DNA from: an uncultured Prevotellaceae bacterium
Lineage (GTDB): Bacteria; Bacteroidota; Bacteroidia; Bacteroidales; Muribaculaceae
Assembly (NCBI GenBank): GCA_905210415.1
Contig: CAJLWM010000082.1
Coordinates: forward strand, 1-5,899
DNA length: 5,899 nucleotides
Direction: 5' to 3'
A program made the translations under genes and the position numbers. Shown here one piece after another: positions 1 to 5,558 of this stretch (the first letter of the stretch is position 1; the number at the start of each line of letters is the position of its first letter). The notes below the pieces were generated by a model. The model saw only the letters and a list, made by a program, of their open reading frames with translations, was not told the origin of the DNA and ran no database searches.

Positions 1-26
1 AAGATCGTTTCTTTAAACACTTTTAC

Positions 27-34
27 TAATTTTG
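27..34 (+). promoter_or_regulatory. Distal -7 promoter box (TAATTTTG) upstream of the sugar symporter gene
   Basis: TAATTTTG is an exact match to the Bacteroidetes housekeeping -7 consensus TAnnTTTG. No clear TTG-type -33 box sits about 19 bp upstream, where the sequence is GTTT/CTTT-like and the window edge is near. No good start codon lies between it and position 169, so it would act as the upstream member of a tandem promoter pair, giving a leader of roughly 130 nt. It could be a chance match in AT-rich DNA. Confidence 0.45.
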
Positions 35-123
35 CACTTGCTGTTGGACTCTACACATTCAATCTCGCGTGGATAGAAGGCAAATAACGAAAAAAAACGA
101 GCGTGAATTAGAAAATTATCCAT

Positions 124-131
124 TAACTTTG
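124..131 (+). promoter_or_regulatory. Proximal -7 promoter box (TAACTTTG) of the sugar symporter gene
   Basis: TAACTTTG matches TAnnTTTG exactly and is identical to the box in front of the esterase gene at 2079-2086. It lies 37 nt before the ATG at 169, predicting a 5' leader of about 30 nt. A GTG at 103-105, 18 bp upstream, occupies the expected place of the -33 element. I infer this is the main promoter of the gene. Confidence 0.65.
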
Positions 132-168
132 TATTTTACTGTATCACACAAAAAAACATTTTATATCA

Positions 169-1485
169 ATGTCCAATATCAGCACTCCGCTCGTAGAGAA
201 AAAATATCTTGTTTCATTCATCCTCATCACCTCGCTTTTTGCGCTTTGGGGATTTGCCAACGATATCACCAACCCTATGGTGGCAGCATTCCAGACCATG
301 ATGGAACTATCGGCAGCAAAAGCCTCGCTCGTGCAATTTGCTTTCTACGGAGGCTATGCCACTATGGCTATTCCTGCCGCCATGTTTGTGCGCCGATATA
401 GCCACAAGAGCGGCATCCTGCTCGGGCTTGCACTTTATGCAATAGGCGCCTTCATGTTTATCCCGGCGGCGGCATATCAAGATTTTTCTTTCTTCTGCAT
501 CTCGCTCTATGTGCTCACATTCGGACTTGCCTTCCTCGAGACCACTTCTAACCCATTTATTCTCTCGCTCGGAAGCAAAGACACTGCCACTCGACGCCTC
601 AATCTCTCTCAGGCGTTCAATCCGCTTGGATCGCTCGCCGGCATGTTTGTGGCATCAAATCTTGTGCTTGCTTCGCTGCAATGCGATAGCCCCGAAGTGC
701 GCGAAATAGGTTTTCCCAACCTCGACACCGCCTCCAAGGCAGCCATACGCCTGCACGACCTGAATGTGATACGCGACCCCTATGTGATACTCGGCTGCGT
801 GGTGCTGTTTATGCTCCTGATGATTGCCGTGTGCGTGAAGCGCAGCGTGGTAGATAGCATTCAGCCAAAAGAAGCAGACGACATTGCAGCGAAAACCACT
901 TTCTCACAATCGGTGAAACGACTTTTCCGCAATCGCATTTTCTGCGAGGGCGTGATTGCGCAAGTATTCTATGTGGCTACTCAGATTATGACTTGGACAT
1001 TCATCATTCAGTATGCCGACCGTCTGGGCATCAACAAGTCAACAGCACAATTATACAACATCGCCGCCATGGCGCTTTTCCTCTGCGGCAGATTTATCAG
1101 CACCTCGCTGATGAAATACGTCAACTCTCGCCTATTGCTGACAATCTTCGCATTGTGCGCCATCGTCACAAACGTAGGCACGATATTTATTGATGGTTAC
1201 GGTGGCTTATATTGCCTTGTAGCCACATCGGTATTCATGTCGCTGATGTTCCCTACCATCTATGGCATCGCGCTCGAAAACGTCAACCCTGCTGACCACA
1301 CTTTCGGTGCTTCATTCCTTGTGCTTGCCATCGTGGGCGGCGCCATTATGCCACCGCTGCAAGGCGCTATCATCGACCTCGGCACTGTGGCATCTCTGCC
1401 AGCCGTGAACGCCTCGTTTGCACTACCTCTGCTCTGCTTCGTGGTGATAGCACGCTTCGGCTTCATCGCCTATCGCTCAAAGTAA
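169..1485 (+). CDS. fucP: FucP-family sugar:H+ symporter (major facilitator superfamily)
   Basis: Predicted inner-membrane secondary transporter of 438 aa, the same length as E. coli FucP, which imports L-fucose with a proton. About 12 hydrophobic segments are visible, starting near residues 14-34, 52-74, 82-102 and 109-131, with a polar central loop near 224-255. Family hallmarks include AFYGGYATMAIPA (58-70), GLAFLETTSNPF with Glu124 (119-130), RRLNLSQAFNPLGS (142-155), AQVFYVATQIMTW (264-276), CGRF (306-309) and FPTIYGIALENV (361-372) followed by GASFLVLAIVGGAIMPP. Glu124 aligns with the proton-coupling Glu135 of E. coli FucP. Where FucP has Asp46 the protein appears to have Asn35, with an Asp three residues earlier (NDITN, 31-35). 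The ATG at 169 gives a short cytoplasmic tail before the first membrane segment and sits just after a promoter box. The fold and family are secure. The substrate is not: fucose is the first guess, but relatives carry galactose, glucose, N-acetylglucosamine and other sugars. No fucose catabolic genes are visible nearby. Confidence 0.88.
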   Translation: MSNISTPLVEKKYLVSFILITSLFALWGFANDITNPMVAAFQTMMELSAAKASLVQFAFYGGYATMAIPAAMFVRRYSHKSGILLGLALYAIGAFMFIPAAAYQDFSFFCISLYVLTFGLAFLETTSNPFILSLGSKDTATRRLNLSQAFNPLGSLAGMFVASNLVLASLQCDSPEVREIGFPNLDTASKAAIRLHDLNVIRDPYVILGCVVLFMLLMIAVCVKRSVVDSIQPKEADDIAAKTTFSQSVKRLFRNRIFCEGVIAQVFYVATQIMTWTFIIQYADRLGINKSTAQLYNIAAMALFLCGRFISTSLMKYVNSRLLLTIFALCAIVTNVGTIFIDGYGGLYCLVATSVFMSLMFPTIYGIALENVNPADHTFGASFLVLAIVGGAIMPPLQGAIIDLGTVASLPAVNASFALPLLCFVVIARFGFIAYRSK

Positions 1486-1513
1486 TCCAATCTACGATAT
1501 TATCCCAATATCT

Positions 1514-1538
1514 TGCCGAGCCCTAATGCTCGAATTGG
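1514..1538 (+). repeat. Dispersed intergenic repeat, copy 1
   Basis: This 25-bp stretch has the core CCCTAATGCTCGAATTGG (1521-1538). It matches the reverse complement of 4592-4616 at 23 of 25 positions. It lies 28 bp after the symporter stop codon, in the same direction as that gene, and just before the terminator hairpin. It is noncoding. The function is unknown; a REP-like repeat or the remnant of a small inverted-repeat element are the options. Confidence 0.7.
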
Positions 1539-1545
1539 AATTACG

Positions 1546-1580
1546 AAAACGGGAGAACGTCAAAGCGTCCTCCCGTTTTT
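1546..1580 (+). terminator. Intrinsic terminator, probably bidirectional, between convergent genes
   Basis: A 14-bp stem (1546-1559 with 1566-1579) has one A/C mismatch (1556/1569) and the 6-nt loop TCAAAG. The GC-rich core CGGGAG/CTCCCG is flanked by AAAA on the left and TTTTT on the right, so each strand ends in a U-tract. It lies 60 bp after the symporter stop and about 22 bp beyond the stop of the minus-strand lipoprotein, so it can end both transcripts. Confidence 0.88.
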
Positions 1581-1601
1581 ATATCATTTGTATTTCATCA
1601 A

Positions 1602-2003
1602 TCAATTTGGCACTCGTCTGTACGCCAAATATGTGCGGAATGACGGGTCTTTGCTCAAAATCAAATATCCGCCATCAAAGTCATAGTAGTAGCGATATAC
1701 TCCGCCATTCGATCCGAAGTCAATCAGTATGGTGCCGTCGCCATTCCAGCCATAGTCCCACACGAATGGGATGTCTGCCACCCAATGGCCGTAAGAGTCG
1801 TAGCAACCATACACGCCTGTGCCGTTGTAATTAAATCTGTATTTATCCACATCAAGGTCGCGAACATAGCCATATTGGTCACTCTCAAGTTCCCAAACGC
1901 CCTCCACGTTGCCATAACGTATCTCTACCTCCTCACACGAGGTGAAGCTCATTGCCATCACCGTGAGAAACGCTGCCATCAGCAATACTCTAAGTCTCTT
2001 CAT
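1602..2003 (-). CDS. Small lipocalin-like lipoprotein of unknown function
   Basis: A 133-aa precursor. It opens with a lipoprotein signal: basic MKRLR, a hydrophobic stretch (6-18), then SFTSC with the lipidated Cys at residue 23. Two Glu follow directly (CEEVE), an acidic patch like those reported to send Bacteroidetes lipoproteins to the cell surface. The mature part contains GVWELES (35-41), which resembles the lipocalin GxW motif. After it come alternating short beta strands very rich in Tyr, Trp and Gly (YRFNYNGTGVY at 55-65, VYRYYYDFDGGYLIL at 102-116) and a final strand YLAYRRV. This suggests a small lipocalin-like beta barrel, an inference from pattern only; no ligand can be named. 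The frame is open further upstream to 2063, but the ATG at 2003 is chosen because it gives a clean signal peptide and lies 46 nt after a -7 box. The gene is monocistronic, divergent from the esterase and convergent with the symporter. Confidence 0.85.
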   Translation of the reverse strand: MKRLRVLLMAAFLTVMAMSFTSCEEVEIRYGNVEGVWELESDQYGYVRDLDVDKYRFNYNGTGVYGCYDSYGHWVADIPFVWDYGWNGDGTILIDFGSNGGVYRYYYDFDGGYLILSKDPSFRTYLAYRRVPN

Positions 2004-2049
2004 ATCTTCTAATCTGTTTTCGTTTTTCGTATTATATTTTTTTGTTTGC

Positions 2050-2057
2050 CAAAGATA
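2050..2057 (-). promoter_or_regulatory. -7 promoter box (TATCTTTG) of the lipocalin-like lipoprotein gene
   Basis: The + strand reads CAAAGATA, so the minus strand carries TATCTTTG, an exact TAnnTTTG match. It is identical to the boxes at 4520-4527 and 5551-5558. The predicted leader is about 40 nt. Its -33 region (about 2077-2081) falls on the -7 box of the divergent esterase promoter and has no clear TTG. Confidence 0.7.
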
Positions 2058-2078
2058 GTGCATCTGCCAGAAAATCGC

Positions 2079-2086
2079 TAACTTTG
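2079..2086 (+). promoter_or_regulatory. -7 promoter box (TAACTTTG) of the esterase gene
   Basis: TAACTTTG matches the TAnnTTTG consensus and is identical to the box at 124-131. It lies 30 nt before the ATG at 2117. A GTG at 2058-2060, 18 bp upstream, takes the -33 position and directly abuts the opposing minus-strand -7 box. Confidence 0.7.
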
Positions 2087-2116
2087 AATGCTACAAAATC
2101 CATAAAAATCTCATTT

Positions 2117-3430
2117 ATGAAACGTATATTGTTTACAGCATCATTTTTGGCTTTCGCCATTTTGGCAATCTTTGCACAACCCAGCCAACGACTTGTCACC
2201 GTTACCGTATCGCCTGCCGATGCAGTGTCAGATCCATCAGTCGGAGCTGTAGCCGATGCTTATAATTTTGACTTAGGAAAGAGCGTTAAGTTTAAAATCG
2301 AAGTGAAATCTTCATGCGTTGCTCTCAACAATGCCAATGTATCCTACACAATTTGCGCCGACAAGATGAAGCCTCACACATCTGGCAACATCACTCTGCG
2401 CAATGGAGTAGCCACTATCGCGGGCGGCACCATGAAGCAACCGGGATTTCTGCGCTGCACAGCACAAGTCACCATCGACGGTGTGAAATATTCCGGCTCG
2501 TGCGCCGTAGGGTTCTCGCCCGAGCGCATCAAGCCAGTTGTTACTATGCCAAGCGACTTCAAGCAATGGTGGGATGGCGAACTCAGCAATCTCGCAAAAA
2601 TCAAGACCGACGCCAGTCTTACACTCCTGCCAGACAAATGCACCGATAAGGTAAACGTATATGAAGTGAAAATAGCATCCGTCTCGCCCATCTATGGCAT
2701 TCTCGCCATTCCTAAAGCGCCTGGCCGCTATCCGGCAGTGATGCGTGTGCCTGGAGCCGGTGTTCACAAGATAGGTGGCTACATCGACCCCGCCAACGAC
2801 GGATTTATCACTCTCGACCTCGGCATTCACTCTATTCCGCTTGATGCCGACAGCAAAATGTATGCAGCGCTATCATCGGGCGCTCTTGCCAATTACCCAT
2901 CAATTGGCATCACCTCACGCGAGACTTACTATTATCGCAACGTATATCTTGGCTGCGTAAAGGCTGCAGAATATCTCACAACTCTTGCACAATACGACGG
3001 CAAGAACCTATTTGTGGTGGGTGGTAGCCAAGGCGGCGCGCTCAGCATAGTCACTGCTGCGCTTTGCCCTAAAGTCACTGCCATCATGGCTTTCTTCCCT
3101 GCTTTATGCGACCAAGAGGCTTACCTGCACGACCGTGCCGGTGGCTGGCCTCACTACTTCTATTTCCACAAGGGCGATGCCAACATCAAGCAAGCAATGG
3201 GAACAGTAAGATACTACGACGTGGTGAATTTCGCACGTCTTCTCACAGTGCCAGCGTTCATCTCGTTTGGCTACAACGACCTCACTTGCGCGCCCACAAG
3301 CACCTATGCGGCATGGAACAGCATTGCCTCCGAGCACAAGCAACTGCTTGTGGTGCCCGAGACCGGACACTGGCGATACGCCTACCAATGGGACACTGGT
3401 TGGCAATGGATGATGCAATTCAAGAAATAA
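2117..3430 (+). CDS. Secreted acetyl xylan esterase / cephalosporin-C deacetylase-like carbohydrate esterase (CE7-like)
   Basis: A 437-aa precursor with a Sec signal peptide: MKR, hydrophobic residues 4-19, and likely cleavage after Ala20 (AIFA|QPSQ). Residues about 22-135 form a beta-rich N-terminal domain, probably Ig-like, that canonical CE7 enzymes of about 320 aa lack. The alpha/beta-hydrolase domain begins near PSDFKQWWDGEL (145-156), which matches the usual start of the family. The nucleophile elbow is GGSQGG with Ser304. Asp388 in GYNDLTCAP (385-393) and His418 in PETGHW (414-419) complete the triad at the expected places. Family members remove acetyl groups from xylan, xylo-oligosaccharides and similar O-acetylated substrates, so a glycan deacetylase in the periplasm or outside the cell is likely; the natural substrate is unknown. 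The frame extends upstream to 2042, but that region contains the promoter box, so the ATG at 2117 is chosen. The gene is monocistronic and ends 44 bp before the stop of the converging gene. Confidence 0.87.
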   Translation: MKRILFTASFLAFAILAIFAQPSQRLVTVTVSPADAVSDPSVGAVADAYNFDLGKSVKFKIEVKSSCVALNNANVSYTICADKMKPHTSGNITLRNGVATIAGGTMKQPGFLRCTAQVTIDGVKYSGSCAVGFSPERIKPVVTMPSDFKQWWDGELSNLAKIKTDASLTLLPDKCTDKVNVYEVKIASVSPIYGILAIPKAPGRYPAVMRVPGAGVHKIGGYIDPANDGFITLDLGIHSIPLDADSKMYAALSSGALANYPSIGITSRETYYYRNVYLGCVKAAEYLTTLAQYDGKNLFVVGGSQGGALSIVTAALCPKVTAIMAFFPALCDQEAYLHDRAGGWPHYFYFHKGDANIKQAMGTVRYYDVVNFARLLTVPAFISFGYNDLTCAPTSTYAAWNSIASEHKQLLVVPETGHWRYAYQWDTGWQWMMQFKK

Positions 3431-3451
3431 GATTTGCTGAAGTTTAGATTC

Positions 3452-3477
3452 ACGGCCTATTGCCCGATTCGGGTTTA
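3452..3477 (+). repeat. Dispersed intergenic repeat, copy 2, overlapping a stop codon
   Basis: The stretch begins ACGGCCTATTGCCCGATTCG and ends GGGTTTA. It matches 4751-4776 at 23 of 26 positions. CCCGATTCGGG within it is an almost perfect palindrome that could form a 4-5 bp stem followed by TTTAT, at best a weak terminator for the esterase. It fills most of the gap between two convergent genes. Its last three bases (TTA, 3475-3477) are the stop codon of the minus-strand gene. Confidence 0.7.
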
Positions 3478-4494
3478 TCTTGGCGGTGGAAGATAGCGAC
3501 CCTGCGAATGCTCAAAGCCGAGCGCCTTGCCAGGCGACACTGGAAGCATATTTGCAGGCACTCCTCCGGTGCCATTGTAATCATACGATCCGCTTCCGTT
3601 GCACTTCACGCTCAGCGACTCAAAGATTTGGTAAAGCAATCCGCCAAGGTCAATACCAAGCTTCTGGCCGTTAAGGTTGTAGAATGGTCGGAAAATCGGC
3701 ACCGTGGCGCCACGCCCCGTCACTGGGTCGCGATAGGTCTGTGCGCCCATATCCACGCCCCACTTATCATTATTGGTTTTCAACGTCAGGTAGCCACCAT
3801 ATAGCATCGATGGTCTCACGTTGCCCGCATGGCTGAAGAATGGCGATGATTCATATTGCCCGAACACGCTCACACCCACATTGCGATTGAGCGTATACAT
3901 CACTTGGCCGTTAAATGAGTATGTGTTGTAGGCCAATGCCGGCAGATTGTATTTCTGCGCCGTAGCGCCCAGCATCACCTGCCAATGCTCGCCGAAATTC
4001 TGCGTGGCTGTAGCACCGGCCCAACGCACTGAGCCAAGCATCGGAGCGGTGCTTTTTCCGCTCATGCCCGTCACATATCCATCATACCACGAGGCAATCT
4101 TGCCCTCGCGATTGAAATCATATGCCATAGGATTTCGCTGCCACAGCATATCCTCATATCGCCCCGTCACAGCATAGTGCGATGGCACCGAAACGTCGGG
4201 GTATCGATATGCCAGCGTGTCCACATAATTGTCTACATCCACATTTGGTGATTGCAACTTAATTGGCGACAGTTGTGTAGCAAGGGCTTTCTGATCGAGC
4301 CCGCTGCTTTTCTGCAATTTATAGCCTTCAATGGTGGCTTTATCGGCACGCACGCGCCACTCTATGGCTCGCATCCTCAGTGAATCGGCATACACACCCC
4401 TGCCATTGCCATCCATAGCCACTATGCGCTCTTGAGCCACACTCGGCATGGCACACAACACCGTGATTATTGCAAACATCCAATCTCGCTTCAT
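3475..4494 (-). CDS. Exported beta-rich protein of unknown function, possible outer-membrane-associated protein
   Basis: A 339-aa precursor with a Sec signal peptide: MKRDW, hydrophobic 6-17, likely cleavage near AMPSVA|QERI (about residue 20). No Cys lies at the cleavage site, so it is not a lipoprotein. Residues about 25-85 look alpha-helical and charged. From about 150 to 295 the sequence shows repeated amphipathic beta strands separated by turns (for example MLGSVRWAGATATQNF, WQVMLGATAQKYN, GQVMYTLNRNVGVSVFGQYES, GGYLTLKTNNDKWGVDMGAQTY), as in bacterial outer-membrane beta barrels. The last 45 residues (about 295-339) are Gly/Pro-rich and end YLPPPR, not in an aromatic residue as classic barrels do. 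I do not recognise a named family. A partial barrel or a periplasmic beta protein are both possible. The ATG at 4494 is 25 nt after a -7 box. The stop codon lies within a dispersed repeat. The gene is separate from the lipoprotein gene upstream of it (287-bp gap and its own promoter). Confidence 0.82.
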   Translation of the reverse strand: MKRDWMFAIITVLCAMPSVAQERIVAMDGNGRGVYADSLRMRAIEWRVRADKATIEGYKLQKSSGLDQKALATQLSPIKLQSPNVDVDNYVDTLAYRYPDVSVPSHYAVTGRYEDMLWQRNPMAYDFNREGKIASWYDGYVTGMSGKSTAPMLGSVRWAGATATQNFGEHWQVMLGATAQKYNLPALAYNTYSFNGQVMYTLNRNVGVSVFGQYESSPFFSHAGNVRPSMLYGGYLTLKTNNDKWGVDMGAQTYRDPVTGRGATVPIFRPFYNLNGQKLGIDLGGLLYQIFESLSVKCNGSGSYDYNGTGGVPANMLPVSPGKALGFEHSQGRYLPPPR

Positions 4495-4519
4495 CGTCGC
4501 TTCTGATTATTCGTCCCTA

Positions 4520-4527
4520 CAAAGATA
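4520..4527 (-). promoter_or_regulatory. -7 promoter box (TATCTTTG) of the exported beta-rich protein gene
   Basis: The + strand CAAAGATA gives TATCTTTG on the minus strand, an exact TAnnTTTG match, 25 nt before the ATG at 4494. A minus-strand GTG at 4549-4551, 21 bp upstream, may stand in for the -33 element. The predicted leader is short, about 20 nt. Confidence 0.7.
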
Positions 4528-4590
4528 GTTATCCCTCGGCTACTATTGCACGGGCATTAACAGACATTAATCAGATTTACAAAATTTTAC

Positions 4591-4772
4591 CCCAATTCGG
4601 GCATTAGGGCTTGGCAGGATTTTGGAGTTTTAGAAGTGCAGATTTTGATTGATTTTTAATGAGTAATAGCAAGCTATTGCGAGTTAAAAACAAGCAAAAG
4701 ATGCCTTATAAAAGCCGAAAGACTCCAAGCAGTATAAACTCCTTACATATACGGCCTAATGGCCGATTTGGG
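4591..4772. repeat. MITE-like or REP-pair-like inverted-repeat element containing repeat copies 3 and 4
   Basis: The left end starts CCCAATTCGGGCATTAGGGC (4591-4610). The reverse complement of the right end starts CCCAAATCGGCCATTAGGCC (4772-4753). These agree at 17 of 20 positions. A further inward match, GGAGTTTTA on the left (4624-4632) and GGAGTTTA from the right (4743-4736), extends the symmetry. TTTAC occurs directly outside both ends (4586-4590 and 4773-4777), which would fit a 5-bp target duplication. However, repeat copy 2 also ends in TTTA, so this may be part of the repeat. The interior has no credible gene; a small hairpin AATAGC-AA-GCTATT lies at 4664-4677. The element fills the gap between two minus-strand genes. 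Confidence 0.5.
4592..4616 (-). repeat. Dispersed intergenic repeat, copy 3
   Basis: The minus strand reads TGCCAAGCCCTAATGCCCGA and continues ATTGG. It matches copy 1 (1514-1538) at 23 of 25 positions and forms the left arm of the inverted-repeat element. It lies upstream of the promoter of the exported beta-rich protein gene and downstream of the two-domain lipoprotein gene. Confidence 0.72.
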
Positions 4773-4776
4773 TTTA
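4751..4776 (+). repeat. Dispersed intergenic repeat, copy 4
   Basis: The stretch reads ACGGCCTAATGGCCGATTTG and ends GGTTTA. It matches copy 2 (3452-3477) at 23 of 26 positions and forms the right arm of the inverted-repeat element. CGGCC-TAAT-GGCCG is a 5-bp hairpin. The copy ends 5 bp short of the stop codon of the minus-strand lipoprotein gene, so it could form an RNA hairpin at the end of that message, but no U-tract follows on the minus strand. Confidence 0.7.
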
Positions 4777-4781
4777 CCGCA

Positions 4782-5504
4782 TCAATAGAGCAACCAGTCG
4801 TGAGGAGTGATTGTGATAGTGTGCAAAGTGTCGTTTCCGATTTTATAGATATACTTATAATAGATGCCAAGGGCATTGCGTTCGCGCTTAGTAGCCACAT
4901 CCGGCGCCATAGAGTTGATCATCGCACGCTTCATGGTTTCTTCAATCGACACGAAGTCGGTCCTGCGATAGTTTTCGCCACATTCCATGGTATACACCAC
5001 GGTGTCGTCACCTTTAGCCACTGCGCTAATCAGTTTTCGTCCGTCGTCCATATCCATCGGGCAACTTGCGTTTTCGGCAGCTGCTGTGGCACGTGTCACC
5101 ATACCCTTATCCAATTCACCCGACATTTGGTCGGCGGTCATTGTCACACGGTTCACCTCATTGCCAGCAGCATCTTTTGCCACGAAAGCCACCTTCATAT
5201 TATTTTCCATCACGGCGTCTCTCACAGCCTTAAAGTCGTTGCTCTTTGTGCCGTAGTTGAGGTTCACCATCATAAAATCGGTGTTCCTAAACATCTCAGC
5301 CACATATTCGTCGGTGATTTGGCAGTCAGCTACAATCACCGAATCGTTCACGCTCATCGAGTTGATTGTAAATCCATCGAGCATCGTATATGGCATCTTC
5401 ATCTCAGCCACCACCTTCTCAACATCCACACGCTTCTGCGAGCATGCTCCCATCATCACCAGCGCTACGAGCGCAAACACAATCTTAATAACAGATTTCT
5501 TCAT
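4782..5504 (-). CDS. Lipoprotein of unknown function with two tandem copies of one domain
   Basis: A 240-aa precursor. MKKSVIK and a hydrophobic stretch (8-18) lead to the lipobox MGAC with the lipidated Cys at residue 21, followed by SQKR. The body is an internal duplication. Residues 37-127 and 148-237 align along their full length. Shared positions include P38/P149, the (D/L)DG pair (43-44 / 154-155), EY/NY (66-67 / 178-179), DF (76-77 / 183-184), GN (114-115 / 223-224) and the closing VTMTADQ / ITITPHD. Copy 2 keeps more aromatic residues (YYKYIY, 215-220). An alternating beta pattern with a central helix is likely in each copy. I do not recognise a named family; membrane anchoring is secure and the function is unknown. 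The frame runs upstream to 5540, but the ATG at 5504 gives the clean signal sequence and follows a -7 box by 46 nt. The gene is probably monocistronic. Confidence 0.86.
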   Translation of the reverse strand: MKKSVIKIVFALVALVMMGACSQKRVDVEKVVAEMKMPYTMLDGFTINSMSVNDSVIVADCQITDEYVAEMFRNTDFMMVNLNYGTKSNDFKAVRDAVMENNMKVAFVAKDAAGNEVNRVTMTADQMSGELDKGMVTRATAAAENASCPMDMDDGRKLISAVAKGDDTVVYTMECGENYRRTDFVSIEETMKRAMINSMAPDVATKRERNALGIYYKYIYKIGNDTLHTITITPHDWLLY

Positions 5505-5550
5505 ATTAAAATAATTCTTCTTTATCGGTTTTGTTTTCAAAGCCTTTTCA

Positions 5551-5558
5551 CAAAGATA
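5551..5558 (-). promoter_or_regulatory. -7 promoter box (TATCTTTG) of the two-domain lipoprotein gene
   Basis: The + strand CAAAGATA gives TATCTTTG on the minus strand, an exact TAnnTTTG match, with a predicted leader of about 40 nt. A TTTTTG (5570-5575) is present upstream but only 11 bp away, too close for a normal -33 element. Confidence 0.68.

Noticed and set aside
69..401. + strand frame starting with GTG at 69, overlapping the symporter start
   Set aside because: It runs through the promoter region and into the transporter in another frame; the product shows no domain or signal, while the symporter frame is unmistakable.
2042..2116. Upstream extension of the esterase frame to a TTG at 2042
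   Set aside because: It would place the signal peptide 25 residues inside the protein and would put the promoter box within the coding region.
2263..2270. TAATTTTG box within the esterase gene
   Set aside because: It matches the -7 consensus but lies inside coding sequence with no start codon or separate gene to serve; it is probably a chance match.
2312..2830. Minus-strand frame of 172 codons inside the esterase gene
   Set aside because: It is antisense to the conserved esterase and shows no recognisable features; it is explained by the codon bias of the sense gene.
4664..4677. Hairpin AATAGC-AA-GCTATT as a terminator of the two-domain lipoprotein gene
   Set aside because: The stem is AT-rich with a loop of only 2 nt and no U-tract directly after it on the minus strand.
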